Of a stretch of 9,098 bases of DNA, positions 1 to 7,436 are shown one piece after another. The stretch comes from Verrucomicrobia bacterium TMED56 (GTDB taxonomy: Bacteria > Verrucomicrobiota > Verrucomicrobiia > Opitutales > Seribacteraceae). The notes below the pieces were generated by a model. That model was not told the origin of the DNA and did not search any database. It saw nothing but the letters and a program-made list of their open reading frames with translations. The DNA lies in NCBI GenBank assembly GCA_002167265.1, contig NHDJ01000080.1:26499-35596 (forward strand). Direction: 5' to 3'. The translations under genes and the position numbers were made by a program. Each line of letters starts with the position of its first letter. Within the stretch, counting starts at the first letter, position 1.

Positions 1-656
1 CTGGCAAGTTTCTTTTTAATTTGCTTGGACTTTGTCTCATGCATTTGGTCATATAACTCCTCGAGTTCGTCTTCTAAATTTATTCGAGCAAGAACATCCC
101 TAATCGCTTCAGCTCCCATCTTTGCTTCGAACTCGTCGCCAAACTCATCTTGGGCTTCTCGGTATTCCTTGTCTGAAAGCAATTGTTTTTCCTCCAAGGG
201 CGTATTTCCAGGATCGGTGACTATATACTGTTCATAGTAGAGAACTCGTTCTAAACTTTTTGCTGTCATGTTCAAAAGCAAACCCAACCTACTGGGCATA
301 CTTTTCAAAAACCAAATGTGGGAAACTGGAACAGCAAGCTCGATATGACCCATACGATCGCGTCTCACCCTCGAAACAGTAACTTCAACTCCGCAACGAT
401 CGCATACAACTCCTTTATACTTAATACGCTTATATTTACCGCACGCACATTCATAGTCACGAACTGGTCCGAAAATCTTTTGGCAAAAAAGTCCGCCTGG
501 CTCTGGTTTGAAGGTTCTGTAATTGATTGTTTCAGGATTTTTTACCTCTCCCTTTGACCAAGAACGAATAATATCCGGAGATGCAACGGTTATGGAAACT
601 TTATCCATAGGACCCGGTTCAACTCCTAATGCTTCACTTACTGCTTCAACGCTCAT
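1..656 (-). CDS. rpoC: RNA polymerase subunit beta' (RpoC), N-terminal 218 codons, cut by window edge
   Basis: This is the start of the largest RNA polymerase subunit, which carries the active site, the clamp and a zinc-binding domain. Translating the minus strand from the ATG at 654-656 gives 218 residues with no stop before the edge, so the gene continues outside the window. The N-terminal zinc-ribbon cysteines are all present at C70, C72, C85 and C88 (CACGKYKR then CDRCGVEV), the same numbering as in E. coli. The stretches [19 protein letters not shown] and [20 protein letters not shown] are strongly conserved in the family. The catalytic NADFDGD motif lies beyond the window and cannot be checked. 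The gene starts 50 bases after rpoB and is presumably cotranscribed with it. There is no Shine-Dalgarno sequence; the leader is an AT repeat. A second in-frame ATG at codon 17 (606-608) could be the real start, but that would lose a plausible N-terminus. Confidence 0.97.
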   Translation of the reverse strand, partial: MSVEAVSEALGVEPGPMDKVSITVASPDIIRSWSKGEVKNPETINYRTFKPEPGGLFCQKIFGPVRDYECACGKYKRIKYKGVVCDRCGVEVTVSRVRRDRMGHIELAVPVSHIWFLKSMPSRLGLLLNMTAKSLERVLYYEQYIVTDPGNTPLEEKQLLSDKEYREAQDEFGDEFEAKMGAEAIRDVLARINLEDELEELYDQMHETKSKQIKKKLA

Positions 657-666
657 ATATATATAT
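655..666 (-). repeat. (AT)6 dinucleotide tract at the rpoC start
   Basis: Six AT units run directly into the rpoC start codon, whose first two bases are the last unit. The rest of the 50-base rpoB-rpoC spacer is also very AT-rich and contains no purine-rich ribosome binding site. An unstructured AT-rich leader is one way to allow initiation without a Shine-Dalgarno sequence; that role is inference. Confidence 0.6.
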
Positions 667-694
667 TTATTTTTTAAATGGTTTTAAATAGTAC

Positions 695-718
695 AATGCC
701 TAATGATCAAAGGGCATT
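695..718 (-). other. Weak inverted repeat spanning the rpoB stop codon
   Basis: AATGCC at 695-700 and GGCATT at 713-718 are perfect inverted copies separated by 12 bases. The loop contains the rpoB stop and a TGATCA palindrome. In the rpoBC transcript this could form a six-pair stem-loop. No U-tract follows it, so it does not look like an intrinsic terminator. It may be chance, or a weak processing or stability element. Confidence 0.3.
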
Positions 719-3700
719 CTCGCCCACGACCCTGATATCCAAACATAAACTCTGCATTTCCTTCATTAAGACATTGAAGGATTGAGGTGTTCCAGCCTGC
801 AGAGAGTTATCTCCCTTAACAAGAGATTCGTAGATTTTAGTCCTTCCAGAAACATCGTCAGATTTAACAGTCAAGATTTCCTGCAATGTATAGGCCGCTC
901 CGTACGCCTCTAGTGCCCAAACTTCCATTTCACCAAAACGCTGACCTCCGTACTGGGCTTTACCACCAAGAGGTTGCTGGGTGATGAGACTGTAGGGACC
1001 AACTGCACGTGCATGTATTTTGCTTGAGACAAGATGGTTTAGTTTAAGCATATACATGTAACCAACAACGATACGTTGATAAAAAGCTTCTCCAGTACAT
1101 CCGTCGTAAAGAGTTGATTTTCCCGTGTCAGGAAGGTTGGCTTCTTTCAGGTATTCTTTTATCCGACTTTCAGGTATCCCATCGAAAATAGGGGTCGCTA
1201 CCTTGAGACCGAGTTTTTTGCATGCCCAACCTAAGTGAGTTTCCAAAACTTGACCAACATTCATTCGGGAAGGAACACCGAGTGGGTTCAAGCAGATCTC
1301 AATTGGGGTGCCGTCAGGCAAAAATGGCATATCTTCTTCAGCTACAATCTTGGCAACTACACCTTTATTACCATGGCGACCGGCCATCTTGTCACCCACT
1401 CGCATCTTTTGCTTTTTAGCTACGAAGACACGAACATTTTTAATCGCACCTTGATCAATTGAATCACCTTGCTCGATAGCTTCGATTTTTCTGTCACGGT
1501 CATCTTCTAAGTCAGTGAACTTTGATTCGTAACTTTCAATAATCTCAAAGACTTTTATACGAACCGGTGAAGGCGGAATCTCAATAAACCGATGCACCGC
1601 TGATAATCTACGAAGAAGGGTTTTGGTTATTTTACGGTTGGCTGGAATTATAACATCTCCAGTTTCAGAGTTTGTTACATTAAGTGGGATTTTTTCGCCC
1701 AAAAGAATGTTGGACAAAGACTCCGTTAATTGAGATCTTAAATCTTCAGTTTGATTACGGAAATCTTCTTTGATCTGCTTCATTTGCCGCCTAAAATCTG
1801 AAGGAGAAAGCTTTTCTTGTTCAGCATCCGTTCGGCTAGAAACTTTAATATCCATTACAATTCCCTGAGTCCCTGAAGGTACTTTTAACGAACTATCCTT
1901 TACATCAGCGGCTTTCTCACCAAAAATCGCTCTCAATAATTTTTCTTCGGGGGCAAGATCCGTTTCACTTTTAGGTGTTATTTTTCCGACCAGAATATCA
2001 CCGGGTTTTACTTCGGCACCAATTCTCACAATCCCAACATGATCAAGGTTTCGCAAAGCTTCCTCACCAGCATTAGGAATATCCCGTGTAATTTCCTCTG
2101 GTCCTAATTTGGTATCTCTTGCAGTAACCTCAAATTCTTCAATATGGATTGAGGTGTAAATATCCTCCTTGATCATTTTTTCTGATATGAGGATAGCATC
2201 TTCAAAATTATATCCTTTCCAAGGCATGAATGCCACGAGGATATTCCGTCCCAGAGCCAGCTCACCTCCATCTGTACAAGCACCGTCTGCTAAAGCCTGA
2301 CCTATTTTAATTTTCTCGCCTTTTCTAACAATAGGTTTTTGGTTAAAACAGGTTCCTGCATTTGACCTTAAAAATTTCCTAAGTTCATAGCAATATATTC
2401 CTCGCTTATGATCGCTTCTGGGTTCTTTAAGAAAACGTGGCGGAAGCTTTCCATCATCCGTAACCACTATCCTTTTTCCATCTGCAAGAGCAACAATCCC
2501 TTCAGATTCTGATACGGTCACCGTTCTGGAATCTTCTGCAACTTTCTTTTCAATGCCTGTTCCAACAAGAGGAGAGTCTGCTTGTAAAAGTGGCACTGCT
2601 TGACGTTGCATATTTGCTCCCATTAAGGCTCTATTTGCATCATCGTGCTCGAGGAAAGGAATGAGTCCGGCAGCAACTGAAACAACCTGCTTCGGAGATA
2701 CATCCATGTATTCCACCTCCAATGGTTCATATTCACTAACCTGATCCCTGTATCGACAAGTCACACGCCCTACAAGCTTTCCACTTTTTTCATCAATTTC
2801 TGTATTGGCTTGGGCAATCAAAAACCTTTCTTCTTCAAAAGCATTTAGATAAGCAACATTTTTAGGGTTTTTATCAACAACTCCATCTTTTACTGGATGA
2901 TAAGGTGATTGCAAAAATCCGAATTCATCAATTTTCGCATATGTAGAAAGGGTATTGATTAATCCTATATTTGGTCCCTCCGGGGTCTCAATTGGACAAA
3001 TTCTTCCATAATGAGTTGGATGGACATCACGAACCTCAAAACCAGCACGTTCACGGTTTAACCCCCCCGGTCCCAAAGCAGACAATCTACGTTTGTGTGT
3101 CATTTCCGCCAAAGGATTGATTTGATCCTTAAACTGGCTTAGTTGACTTCTTGCGAAAAAGTCCCGAACAACTGTTGTGAGAGCTTTAGGGTTAATTAAT
3201 TTGCCTGGGGTAAGAGACTCTGCACCTTGATCGTAAAGTGTCATACGCTCACGCACAACTCGCTCAGTTCTTGCCAAACCGCTCCTGCATACATTGGCAA
3301 GCAATTCACCAACCGTCCTAACTCTACGATTACCCAAGTGATCTATATCATCGATTCCCATATCAAAAATCGAACCTGCATCTTCCCGAGCCTTTTCCTC
3401 GTTCGACTTACCCCTTTTTAGATCAGTTAGTTTTCGAGTGGCAGCAACTAAGTCTTCCACTGTAGTCACTCTTACTTCAAGTGGTGAATTAAGATTGAGT
3501 TTAAGATTGAGCATGTGTCTCCCAACCTTTGCAAGGTCGTAGCGTTTCGGATCAAGAAAAAGTCTCTTTATGAGTGCTTCTGCGTTCACCCGGTCAGGTG
3601 GCTCACCGGGTCGTAACTTTTTATAAATTTCCTTGAGTGCCTCTTCCTTATTCTTTGTTGTATCCTTTTTTAGACACCTTATAATAGCACCATCATCAAC

Positions 3701-4573
3701 TGATGTGTCAATTGCACGCAATTGGGATTCTCCAGCTTTAATAAAGGCCCTTAAATAAGTCTTGGTTAAAGGCTCAAATGCTTTCGCCAATACCGCACCT
3801 TTAGCACGATCGAACATAGGTTCAACTAAGACATAATTAGATACATTATCCTTAGCTAAAAGTTCATTTACATCTAAGGTTTCAATATCGTAAAACAATT
3901 CAATTATCTTTTGATCTGAATCTTTATCTTTTTCTGGGTCCCAATCCATAAGTGCTCGTAGGAAAGTTGTAATTAAAAACTTTCTACGACGACGGCGACG
4001 ATCAAGGTAGATGTATAATAAATCATGTTGATCGAACTGCGCTTCAATCCATGTTCCTCTGTCTGGAATAATCCTAAAACCATGGAGGGTTTTTCCGCTC
4101 GTATGAGTGGACTCTTCAAAACTAACCCCTGGAGAACGGTGTAATTGACTCACGACAACACGCTCCGCACCATTGATTATGAATGATCCTCTTTCGGTGA
4201 TTATGGGCAGTTCACCCATGAATATTTCTTCTTCACTGTAAAATGGCTTGCTTTGTCCCTCCATCTCCATTCTAAGCCTAAGCTTTACTTGCAAGGGTGC
4301 GGCATATGTGCAATTTTGATCGATGCAGTCCATTTCGGACAATACGGACTCTCCCATTGAATAGGAAACATACTCCAAGCGGGACTTCTCATCATAACTA
4401 AATATAGGGAAAACTTCCTTGAAAACGGCTTCGAGACCAGCCTGCATACGATGAGTAGCCGGAACATCTCGTTGCAAGAAATCGTGAAAGGAATCAACTT
4501 GATTTTGAATAAGATTCGGCGGGTCAATTGCCTCTTTAAGTTTTCCGAAATTTTGCCTTAGTGTCTTTGCCAT
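707..4573 (-). CDS. rpoB: DNA-directed RNA polymerase subunit beta (RpoB)
   Basis: This is the second-largest RNA polymerase subunit, which forms half of the active-site cleft. The 1288-residue product is close to, but shorter than, the E. coli protein (1342). Landmarks in order are: N-terminal lobe with PPNLIQNQVDSF; a six-arginine run at R192-R197 (family members have a shorter DRRRK); the rifampicin-pocket cluster around SQLSQFKDQINPLAEMTHKR at about 477-495; HPTHYGRICPIETPEGPNIG; the charged coiled-coil-like insertion before the active-site lysines; GDKMAGRHGNKG with K1062 and K1070; and a C-terminal GGQRFGEMEVWALEAYGAA that contacts beta'. Residues matching E. coli D516, H526 and S531 are kept (D483, H493, S498), while M515 is replaced by K482. 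It starts with ATG 105 bases after rplL, downstream of an attenuator-like hairpin, and has no Shine-Dalgarno sequence. It ends in TGA, whereas the other complete genes here end in TAA. Confidence 0.99.
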   Translation of the reverse strand: MAKTLRQNFGKLKEAIDPPNLIQNQVDSFHDFLQRDVPATHRMQAGLEAVFKEVFPIFSYDEKSRLEYVSYSMGESVLSEMDCIDQNCTYAAPLQVKLRLRMEMEGQSKPFYSEEEIFMGELPIITERGSFIINGAERVVVSQLHRSPGVSFEESTHTSGKTLHGFRIIPDRGTWIEAQFDQHDLLYIYLDRRRRRRKFLITTFLRALMDWDPEKDKDSDQKIIELFYDIETLDVNELLAKDNVSNYVLVEPMFDRAKGAVLAKAFEPLTKTYLRAFIKAGESQLRAIDTSVDDGAIIRCLKKDTTKNKEEALKEIYKKLRPGEPPDRVNAEALIKRLFLDPKRYDLAKVGRHMLNLKLNLNSPLEVRVTTVEDLVAATRKLTDLKRGKSNEEKAREDAGSIFDMGIDDIDHLGNRRVRTVGELLANVCRSGLARTERVVRERMTLYDQGAESLTPGKLINPKALTTVVRDFFARSQLSQFKDQINPLAEMTHKRRLSALGPGGLNRERAGFEVRDVHPTHYGRICPIETPEGPNIGLINTLSTYAKIDEFGFLQSPYHPVKDGVVDKNPKNVAYLNAFEEERFLIAQANTEIDEKSGKLVGRVTCRYRDQVSEYEPLEVEYMDVSPKQVVSVAAGLIPFLEHDDANRALMGANMQRQAVPLLQADSPLVGTGIEKKVAEDSRTVTVSESEGIVALADGKRIVVTDDGKLPPRFLKEPRSDHKRGIYCYELRKFLRSNAGTCFNQKPIVRKGEKIKIGQALADGACTDGGELALGRNILVAFMPWKGYNFEDAILISEKMIKEDIYTSIHIEEFEVTARDTKLGPEEITRDIPNAGEEALRNLDHVGIVRIGAEVKPGDILVGKITPKSETDLAPEEKLLRAIFGEKAADVKDSSLKVPSGTQGIVMDIKVSSRTDAEQEKLSPSDFRRQMKQIKEDFRNQTEDLRSQLTESLSNILLGEKIPLNVTNSETGDVIIPANRKITKTLLRRLSAVHRFIEIPPSPVRIKVFEIIESYESKFTDLEDDRDRKIEAIEQGDSIDQGAIKNVRVFVAKKQKMRVGDKMAGRHGNKGVVAKIVAEEDMPFLPDGTPIEICLNPLGVPSRMNVGQVLETHLGWACKKLGLKVATPIFDGIPESRIKEYLKEANLPDTGKSTLYDGCTGEAFYQRIVVGYMYMLKLNHLVSSKIHARAVGPYSLITQQPLGGKAQYGGQRFGEMEVWALEAYGAAYTLQEILTVKSDDVSGRTKIYESLVKGDNSLQAGTPQSFNVLMKEMQSLCLDIRVVGENAL

Positions 4574-4614
4574 GATCCGTTTTTAGTAAGGAATGAGAAG
4601 TTTGTGAGAAATGG

Positions 4615-4649
4615 AAAAAGCCGCAGGCTGTGAACAACCGTACGGCTTT
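4615..4649 (-). terminator. Intrinsic terminator or attenuator between rplL and rpoB
   Basis: On the minus strand AAAGCCGTA (4649-4641) pairs with TGCGGCTTT (4625-4617) over nine pairs with one G-U. After a single bulged C the inner arms GGTTG (4639-4635) and CAGCC (4630-4626) add five more pairs around a TTCA loop. The 3' arm runs into five T residues (4619-4615). That is the standard form of a Rho-independent terminator. It lies between two genes expected to share a transcript, so partial termination is more likely than a full stop. Known precedent: in E. coli an attenuator in the same spacer lowers rpoBC expression relative to L12. Termination efficiency cannot be read from sequence. Confidence 0.8.
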
Positions 4650-4661
4650 AAATATTTAAAG
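4646..4661. repeat. 16-base perfect AT-rich palindrome beside the attenuator
   Basis: CTTTAAATATTTAAAG is a perfect palindrome. Its last four transcript bases (AAAG, 4649-4646) are also the first four of the attenuator's 5' arm, so the two structures partly compete. It could be a weak alternative fold, a protein site, or chance in AT-rich spacer DNA. Confidence 0.45.
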
Positions 4662-4678
4662 GTTGATAGAGATTATCA

Positions 4679-5068
4679 TTACTTGACTTCGGCCTTTGCA
4701 CCAGCAGTTTCAAGTTTCTTTGCAACCTCTTCAGCTTCATCTTTGGAAACACCTTCTTTTACGGGTTTCGGTGCTCCTTCGACCAAATCTTTGGCCTCTT
4801 TTAATCCAAGGCCAGTGATTGCACGAACCTCCTTGATAACCGCGATTTTATTGCCGCCAAACTCAGTAAGGACAACATCAAATTCTGTTTTTTCTTCAGC
4901 GGCAGCTCCTGCATCTCCACCACCAGCTGGTGCGGCTACGGCTACGGCGGCAGGTGCGGCGGCACTTACGCCCCACTTATCCTCTAACTCTTTGACGAGT
5001 TCAGCTATTTCGATTACTGATTGGCCACTTAGCCAATCAACTACTTGATCTTTAGTTAGGTCTGACAT
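4679..5068 (-). CDS. rplL: 50S ribosomal protein L7/L12
   Basis: L7/L12 is the multicopy stalk protein that recruits and stimulates the GTPase factors EF-Tu, EF-G and IF2 on the large subunit. The 129-residue length is normal. The N-terminal dimerisation and L10-binding helices occupy about 1-33. An Ala/Gly/Pro-rich flexible hinge covers about 35-58. The globular C-terminal domain runs from about 59 with [20 protein letters not shown] at 77-96, the helix pair that contacts factors. It follows rplJ (its binding partner L10) after a 126-base spacer. Unlike its neighbours it has a strong Shine-Dalgarno sequence, AAGGAG, ten bases before the ATG. This fits the need for several L12 copies per ribosome. 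A terminator-like hairpin follows at 4615-4649. Confidence 0.99.
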   Translation of the reverse strand: MSDLTKDQVVDWLSGQSVIEIAELVKELEDKWGVSAAAPAAVAVAAPAGGGDAGAAAEEKTEFDVVLTEFGGNKIAVIKEVRAITGLGLKEAKDLVEGAPKPVKEGVSKDEAEEVAKKLETAGAKAEVK

Positions 5069-5078
5069 ATTATTTTAA

Positions 5079-5084
5079 CTCCTT
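5079..5084 (-). promoter_or_regulatory. Strong Shine-Dalgarno site of rplL
   Basis: AAGGAG on the minus strand ends ten bases before the rplL ATG at 5068. It is the only canonical ribosome binding site I find in front of any gene in the window, and it fixes the rplL start. Confidence 0.85.
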
Positions 5085-5113
5085 GCCTGAATATTATTAG
5101 TACCTAAAGGCGT

Positions 5114-5133
5114 TTAAGGGATTTTTCCCCTAA
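5114..5133 (-). other. Stem-loop in the rplJ-rplL leader
   Basis: On the minus strand TTAGGGGA (5133-5126) pairs with TCCCTTAA (5121-5114) over eight pairs including one G-U, with an AAAA loop. No U-tract follows, so it is not a terminator. It lies 29 bases upstream of the rplL Shine-Dalgarno site and could affect mRNA stability, processing or translation of rplL; that role is inferred. Confidence 0.5.
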
Positions 5134-5170
5134 TTTCTTCTAGGATGGTGGTTATTGTTTGTTGAATTAA

Positions 5171-5193
5171 CGAGAATCTTTCTCGAAAAGATT
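5171..5193 (-). other. Two mutually exclusive hairpins just after rplJ
   Basis: Right after the tandem TAA stops of rplJ, AATCTTT (5175-5181) and AAAGATT (5187-5193) form a seven-pair stem with a five-base loop. Overlapping it, CGAGAA (5171-5176) and TTCTCG (5180-5185) form a six-pair stem with a three-base loop. They share bases, so only one can form at a time. Neither is followed by a U-tract. Possible RNA switch, processing site or chance. Confidence 0.4.
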
Positions 5194-5194
5194 A

Positions 5195-5701
5195 TTATTT
5201 GTCTGCTTTAGCCTTGAGAACCGTTACCATGCCACGAGATGGGGCACTAAGAACGGTCACTAGACTGGAAGCAGGTGTGTTAAGTAATGAAAGAAGTTGA
5301 GCACGCAAAGATTCTAAACCGGGTAGTTTTGCTAGTTGGTTTATATCGGCTGCCGTAAGAACTTTTTCTCCTAAAGCACCCGCTTTAACAGGTACCTTTT
5401 TTTTAGCCTTGAAATATTCGCCGAGTGCCTTTGCAACTCCAGATGCGTCATCCCCACCAACAACGATTGCGGTATGTCCTTTCAGGTGGTTATCTAATTC
5501 ATTAACTTTATTGGGATCAGAGGCTAATCGAAGTGACGAGTTCTTTACGACATGGAACTCTGCTCCCCTTTCAGCAAGTTTGCTTCTTAATTCTGAAGTT
5601 TCCTTGGCATCGATGCCTTGGTAGTCAGTTAAGAAAAAATAGCTTGATTTATCCAAATGATTCTTGGCTTCTTCAATAAGGTATGCTTTCTCGGGTCTCA
5701 T
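5195..5701 (-). CDS. rplJ: 50S ribosomal protein L10
   Basis: L10 is the base of the ribosomal stalk. It binds 23S rRNA together with L11 and carries L12 dimers on its C-terminal helix. The 168-residue length is typical. The N-terminal RNA-binding domain starts MRPEKAYLIEEAK and includes the conserved YFFLTDYQGI segment (about 21-30) and FHVVKNSSLRLA (about 49-60). The C-terminal third (SLRAQLLSLLNTPASSLVTVL) is the helix expected to bind L12. Tandem TAA codons end it (5195-5197, then 5192-5194). The start lies only two bases after the rplA stop, with no Shine-Dalgarno sequence, so translation probably depends on coupling to rplA. In E. coli a long rplA-rplJ leader carries the L10-L12 autoregulatory site. 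That space does not exist here, so any such site must lie within rplA or be absent. Confidence 0.98.
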   Translation of the reverse strand: MRPEKAYLIEEAKNHLDKSSYFFLTDYQGIDAKETSELRSKLAERGAEFHVVKNSSLRLASDPNKVNELDNHLKGHTAIVVGGDDASGVAKALGEYFKAKKKVPVKAGALGEKVLTAADINQLAKLPGLESLRAQLLSLLNTPASSLVTVLSAPSRGMVTVLKAKADK

Positions 5702-5703
5702 AT

Positions 5704-6390
5704 TTAATTAAGGATAGAAGAACTAACTCTTAGACTAGGGCTCATGGTTGCACTTACATGAATGGACTTAACAAATTTTCCCTTAAAACCATCTGGCTTG
5801 GAGGAGGCAACTGCCTCTAAGGCTGTAGTAGCGTTTTCGACCAGTTGGTCATCAGAAAAAGAACGTTTGCCAATGAGCACTGCCATTGCACCCGTTTTAT
5901 CCATCTTAAATTCAACGCGTCCTGCTTTTACTTCCTTGATTGCTTCTTCTAAATTATCAGTAACTGTGCCTGCTTTAGGGGTAGGCATTAATCCTCTCGG
6001 GCCCAAAACACGCGCAATGGATCTCACTGATTTCATCGCGGAGGTAGTGGAGAGTGCGATGTCAAAATCCATCCATCCATCCTTAATCTTAGAAATCAAA
6101 TCTTCCAGCCCGGCATAGTCTGCCCCAAGCTTCGTGGCATCTTCAGGGTTTTCCGTGAAAACTAATACTTTAACTTCTTTTCCACTGCCATGAGGCAAAT
6201 TGACTGTTCCGCGGACTGATTGGGAACTTTGTTTTGGATCTACACCCAAACTGAAAGAAAGCTCAATGGACTCGTCAAATTTAGTCCTATCTACTTTAGA
6301 TAAGCAACTAATTGCATCGTTAATCTCAAATGTTTTCTCCATCTCAAGAGAATCGCTTGCACTGGTATATCTTCTACTTCTTGATTTCAT
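5704..6390 (-). CDS. rplA: 50S ribosomal protein L1
   Basis: L1 forms the mobile L1 stalk that helps release deacylated tRNA; in many bacteria it also represses its own operon by binding mRNA. I place the start at the ATG at 6388-6390, giving 228 residues, the usual family size of about 230. The N-terminus MKSRSRRYTSASD then aligns with the conserved basic start of L1. The open frame extends to an ATG at 6477, but that adds 29 residues lying inside rplK with no family resemblance. The signature GPRGLMPTPKAGT is at 130-142. The later KTGAMAVLIGKRSFSD (165-180) and GFKGKFVKSIHVSATMSPSL (201-220) are typical. It starts ten bases after the rplK stop and ends two bases before rplJ. No Shine-Dalgarno sequence is visible, so coupling to rplK is likely. 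I see no obvious L1 operator in the short spacers. Confidence 0.97.
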   Translation of the reverse strand: MKSRSRRYTSASDSLEMEKTFEINDAISCLSKVDRTKFDESIELSFSLGVDPKQSSQSVRGTVNLPHGSGKEVKVLVFTENPEDATKLGADYAGLEDLISKIKDGWMDFDIALSTTSAMKSVRSIARVLGPRGLMPTPKAGTVTDNLEEAIKEVKAGRVEFKMDKTGAMAVLIGKRSFSDDQLVENATTALEAVASSKPDGFKGKFVKSIHVSATMSPSLRVSSSILN

Positions 6391-6400
6391 AATGTGCGAG

Positions 6401-6826
6401 TTAGGATGAAACTTCGATTCCCATGCTCCTTGCCGTTCCCTCAATGATTCGGCAAGCCGCGTCCTCGTCAGTCGCATTCAAATCTTTTTGTTTAGTTTTA
6501 ACAATCTCAAGGATTTGTTGCCTAGAAACTTGTCCGACTTTGTCACGATTTGGAACGCCTGAACCTTTAGCTAGTCCTGCTGCTTTTTTTAGTAAAACTG
6601 CTGCGGGGGGTGATTTTAAAATAAAAGTAAAGGATCTGTCTGCATAAACAGTTATCTCAACTGGCAGAATCATACCTGCTTGATCTTTAGTTCTTGCATT
6701 AAACTCCTTACAAAAACCCATTATGTTAACCCCTTGTGCACCCAATGCTGGGCCAACAGGCGGTGCTGGATTTGCAGAGCCTGCTGGCAATTGGAGTTTT
6801 ATTAAACCTACTGCTTTCTTAGACAT
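6401..6826 (-). CDS. rplK: 50S ribosomal protein L11
   Basis: L11 binds the GTPase-associated region of 23S rRNA together with L10 and contributes to factor turnover and the RelA response. The 141-residue length is standard. The N-terminal domain contains the conserved proline-rich helix start [20 protein letters not shown] (20-39); P22 and P23 match the prolines known in other bacteria to affect thiostrepton sensitivity. The C-terminal rRNA-binding domain runs from about 72, with [20 protein letters not shown] followed by the typical [10 protein letters not shown] end. It lies 18 bases after nusG and ten before rplA. No Shine-Dalgarno sequence precedes the ATG. The leader is AT-rich (CATCAATTTAAA) and shows no hairpin resembling an L1 target. 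Confidence 0.99.
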   Translation of the reverse strand: MSKKAVGLIKLQLPAGSANPAPPVGPALGAQGVNIMGFCKEFNARTKDQAGMILPVEITVYADRSFTFILKSPPAAVLLKKAAGLAKGSGVPNRDKVGQVSRQQILEIVKTKQKDLNATDEDAACRIIEGTARSMGIEVSS

Positions 6827-6844
6827 TTTAAATTGATGTTATAG

Positions 6845-7423
6845 TTATTCTTCTTCAGCTTTTTCTACCTGCCAAAACTCTAATTCAACTGGGGTAAACC
6901 TTCCAAAAATTGAAACTGACACCTTTAAAGTACCTTTTCCTGGATCAATTTCTTCGATTTCACCAGTTAAATTAAGAAATGGTCCATCCAAAATCTTTAC
7001 TACTTCTCCAATGGTGAATTTAACTTTTGGAACTTCTTTACCCTCCGCTTCGTGAACTTGCTTTAAAATTCTCCCTATCTCATCATCTGCCAATGCAGTG
7101 GGATTTTCACGCCCTATAAAGTTTATGACACCGTCTGTTTCCTTGATCTTATACCAAGGTTTCTTTTTTAAATTTCCTACTGAATCAAAAAGTATCATTT
7201 CGACAAAAACATATCCTGGATAAAATTTTCTATCTCTTTGTTTTTTCTTGCCATTTTTAACCTCTGAAACAGTTTCAATTGGGACTAAAATTTCGCTTAA
7301 GCAACCAGCAAACTCATCATCTTCTTCTTTATATTTTAATAGATAGCGTTTTACTTTATCTTCATGATTAGACAAGCATTGCAACGCATACCATCTGGAT
7401 TCTGAAGTTGATTGTGAACTCAT
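6845..7423 (-). CDS. nusG: Transcription termination/antitermination factor NusG
   Basis: NusG binds the RNA polymerase clamp through its N-terminal domain and contacts Rho or ribosomal protein S10 through its C-terminal KOW domain. The 192-residue product has the NGN domain at about 10-122, beginning RWYALQCLSNHEDKV and containing the diagnostic FYPGYVFVEM (67-76). A basic loop (KNGKKKQRDR, 57-66) precedes that strand. The KOW domain follows at about 137-189, with FTIGEVVKILDGPFLNLTG and a FGRFTPVELEFWQVEK end. This is an ordinary NusG rather than a RfaH-type paralogue, judged by its place between secE and rplK and its KOW sequence. The start is 13 bases after the secE stop with no Shine-Dalgarno site; an eight-residue Ser-rich leader precedes the conserved part. 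Confidence 0.98.
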   Translation of the reverse strand: MSSQSTSESRWYALQCLSNHEDKVKRYLLKYKEEDDEFAGCLSEILVPIETVSEVKNGKKKQRDRKFYPGYVFVEMILFDSVGNLKKKPWYKIKETDGVINFIGRENPTALADDEIGRILKQVHEAEGKEVPKVKFTIGEVVKILDGPFLNLTGEIEEIDPGKGTLKVSVSIFGRFTPVELEFWQVEKAEEE

Positions 7424-7436
7424 GAAGGTACTTAAT

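Noticed and set aside
318..557. 79-residue plus-strand open frame opposite rpoC
   Set aside because: The minus strand encodes the conserved RpoC zinc-ribbon region here, so the plus frame is a shadow.
4611..5048. 145-residue open frame on the plus strand opposite rplL
   Set aside because: It is the antisense shadow of the Ala-rich rplL gene; its Ser/Ala composition follows from that, and it has no family resemblance.
6391..6477. N-terminal extension of L1 to an upstream ATG (257 residues)
   Set aside because: The extra 29 residues lie within the rplK coding region in another frame and do not resemble L1; the ATG at 6390 gives the normal family length and N-terminus.
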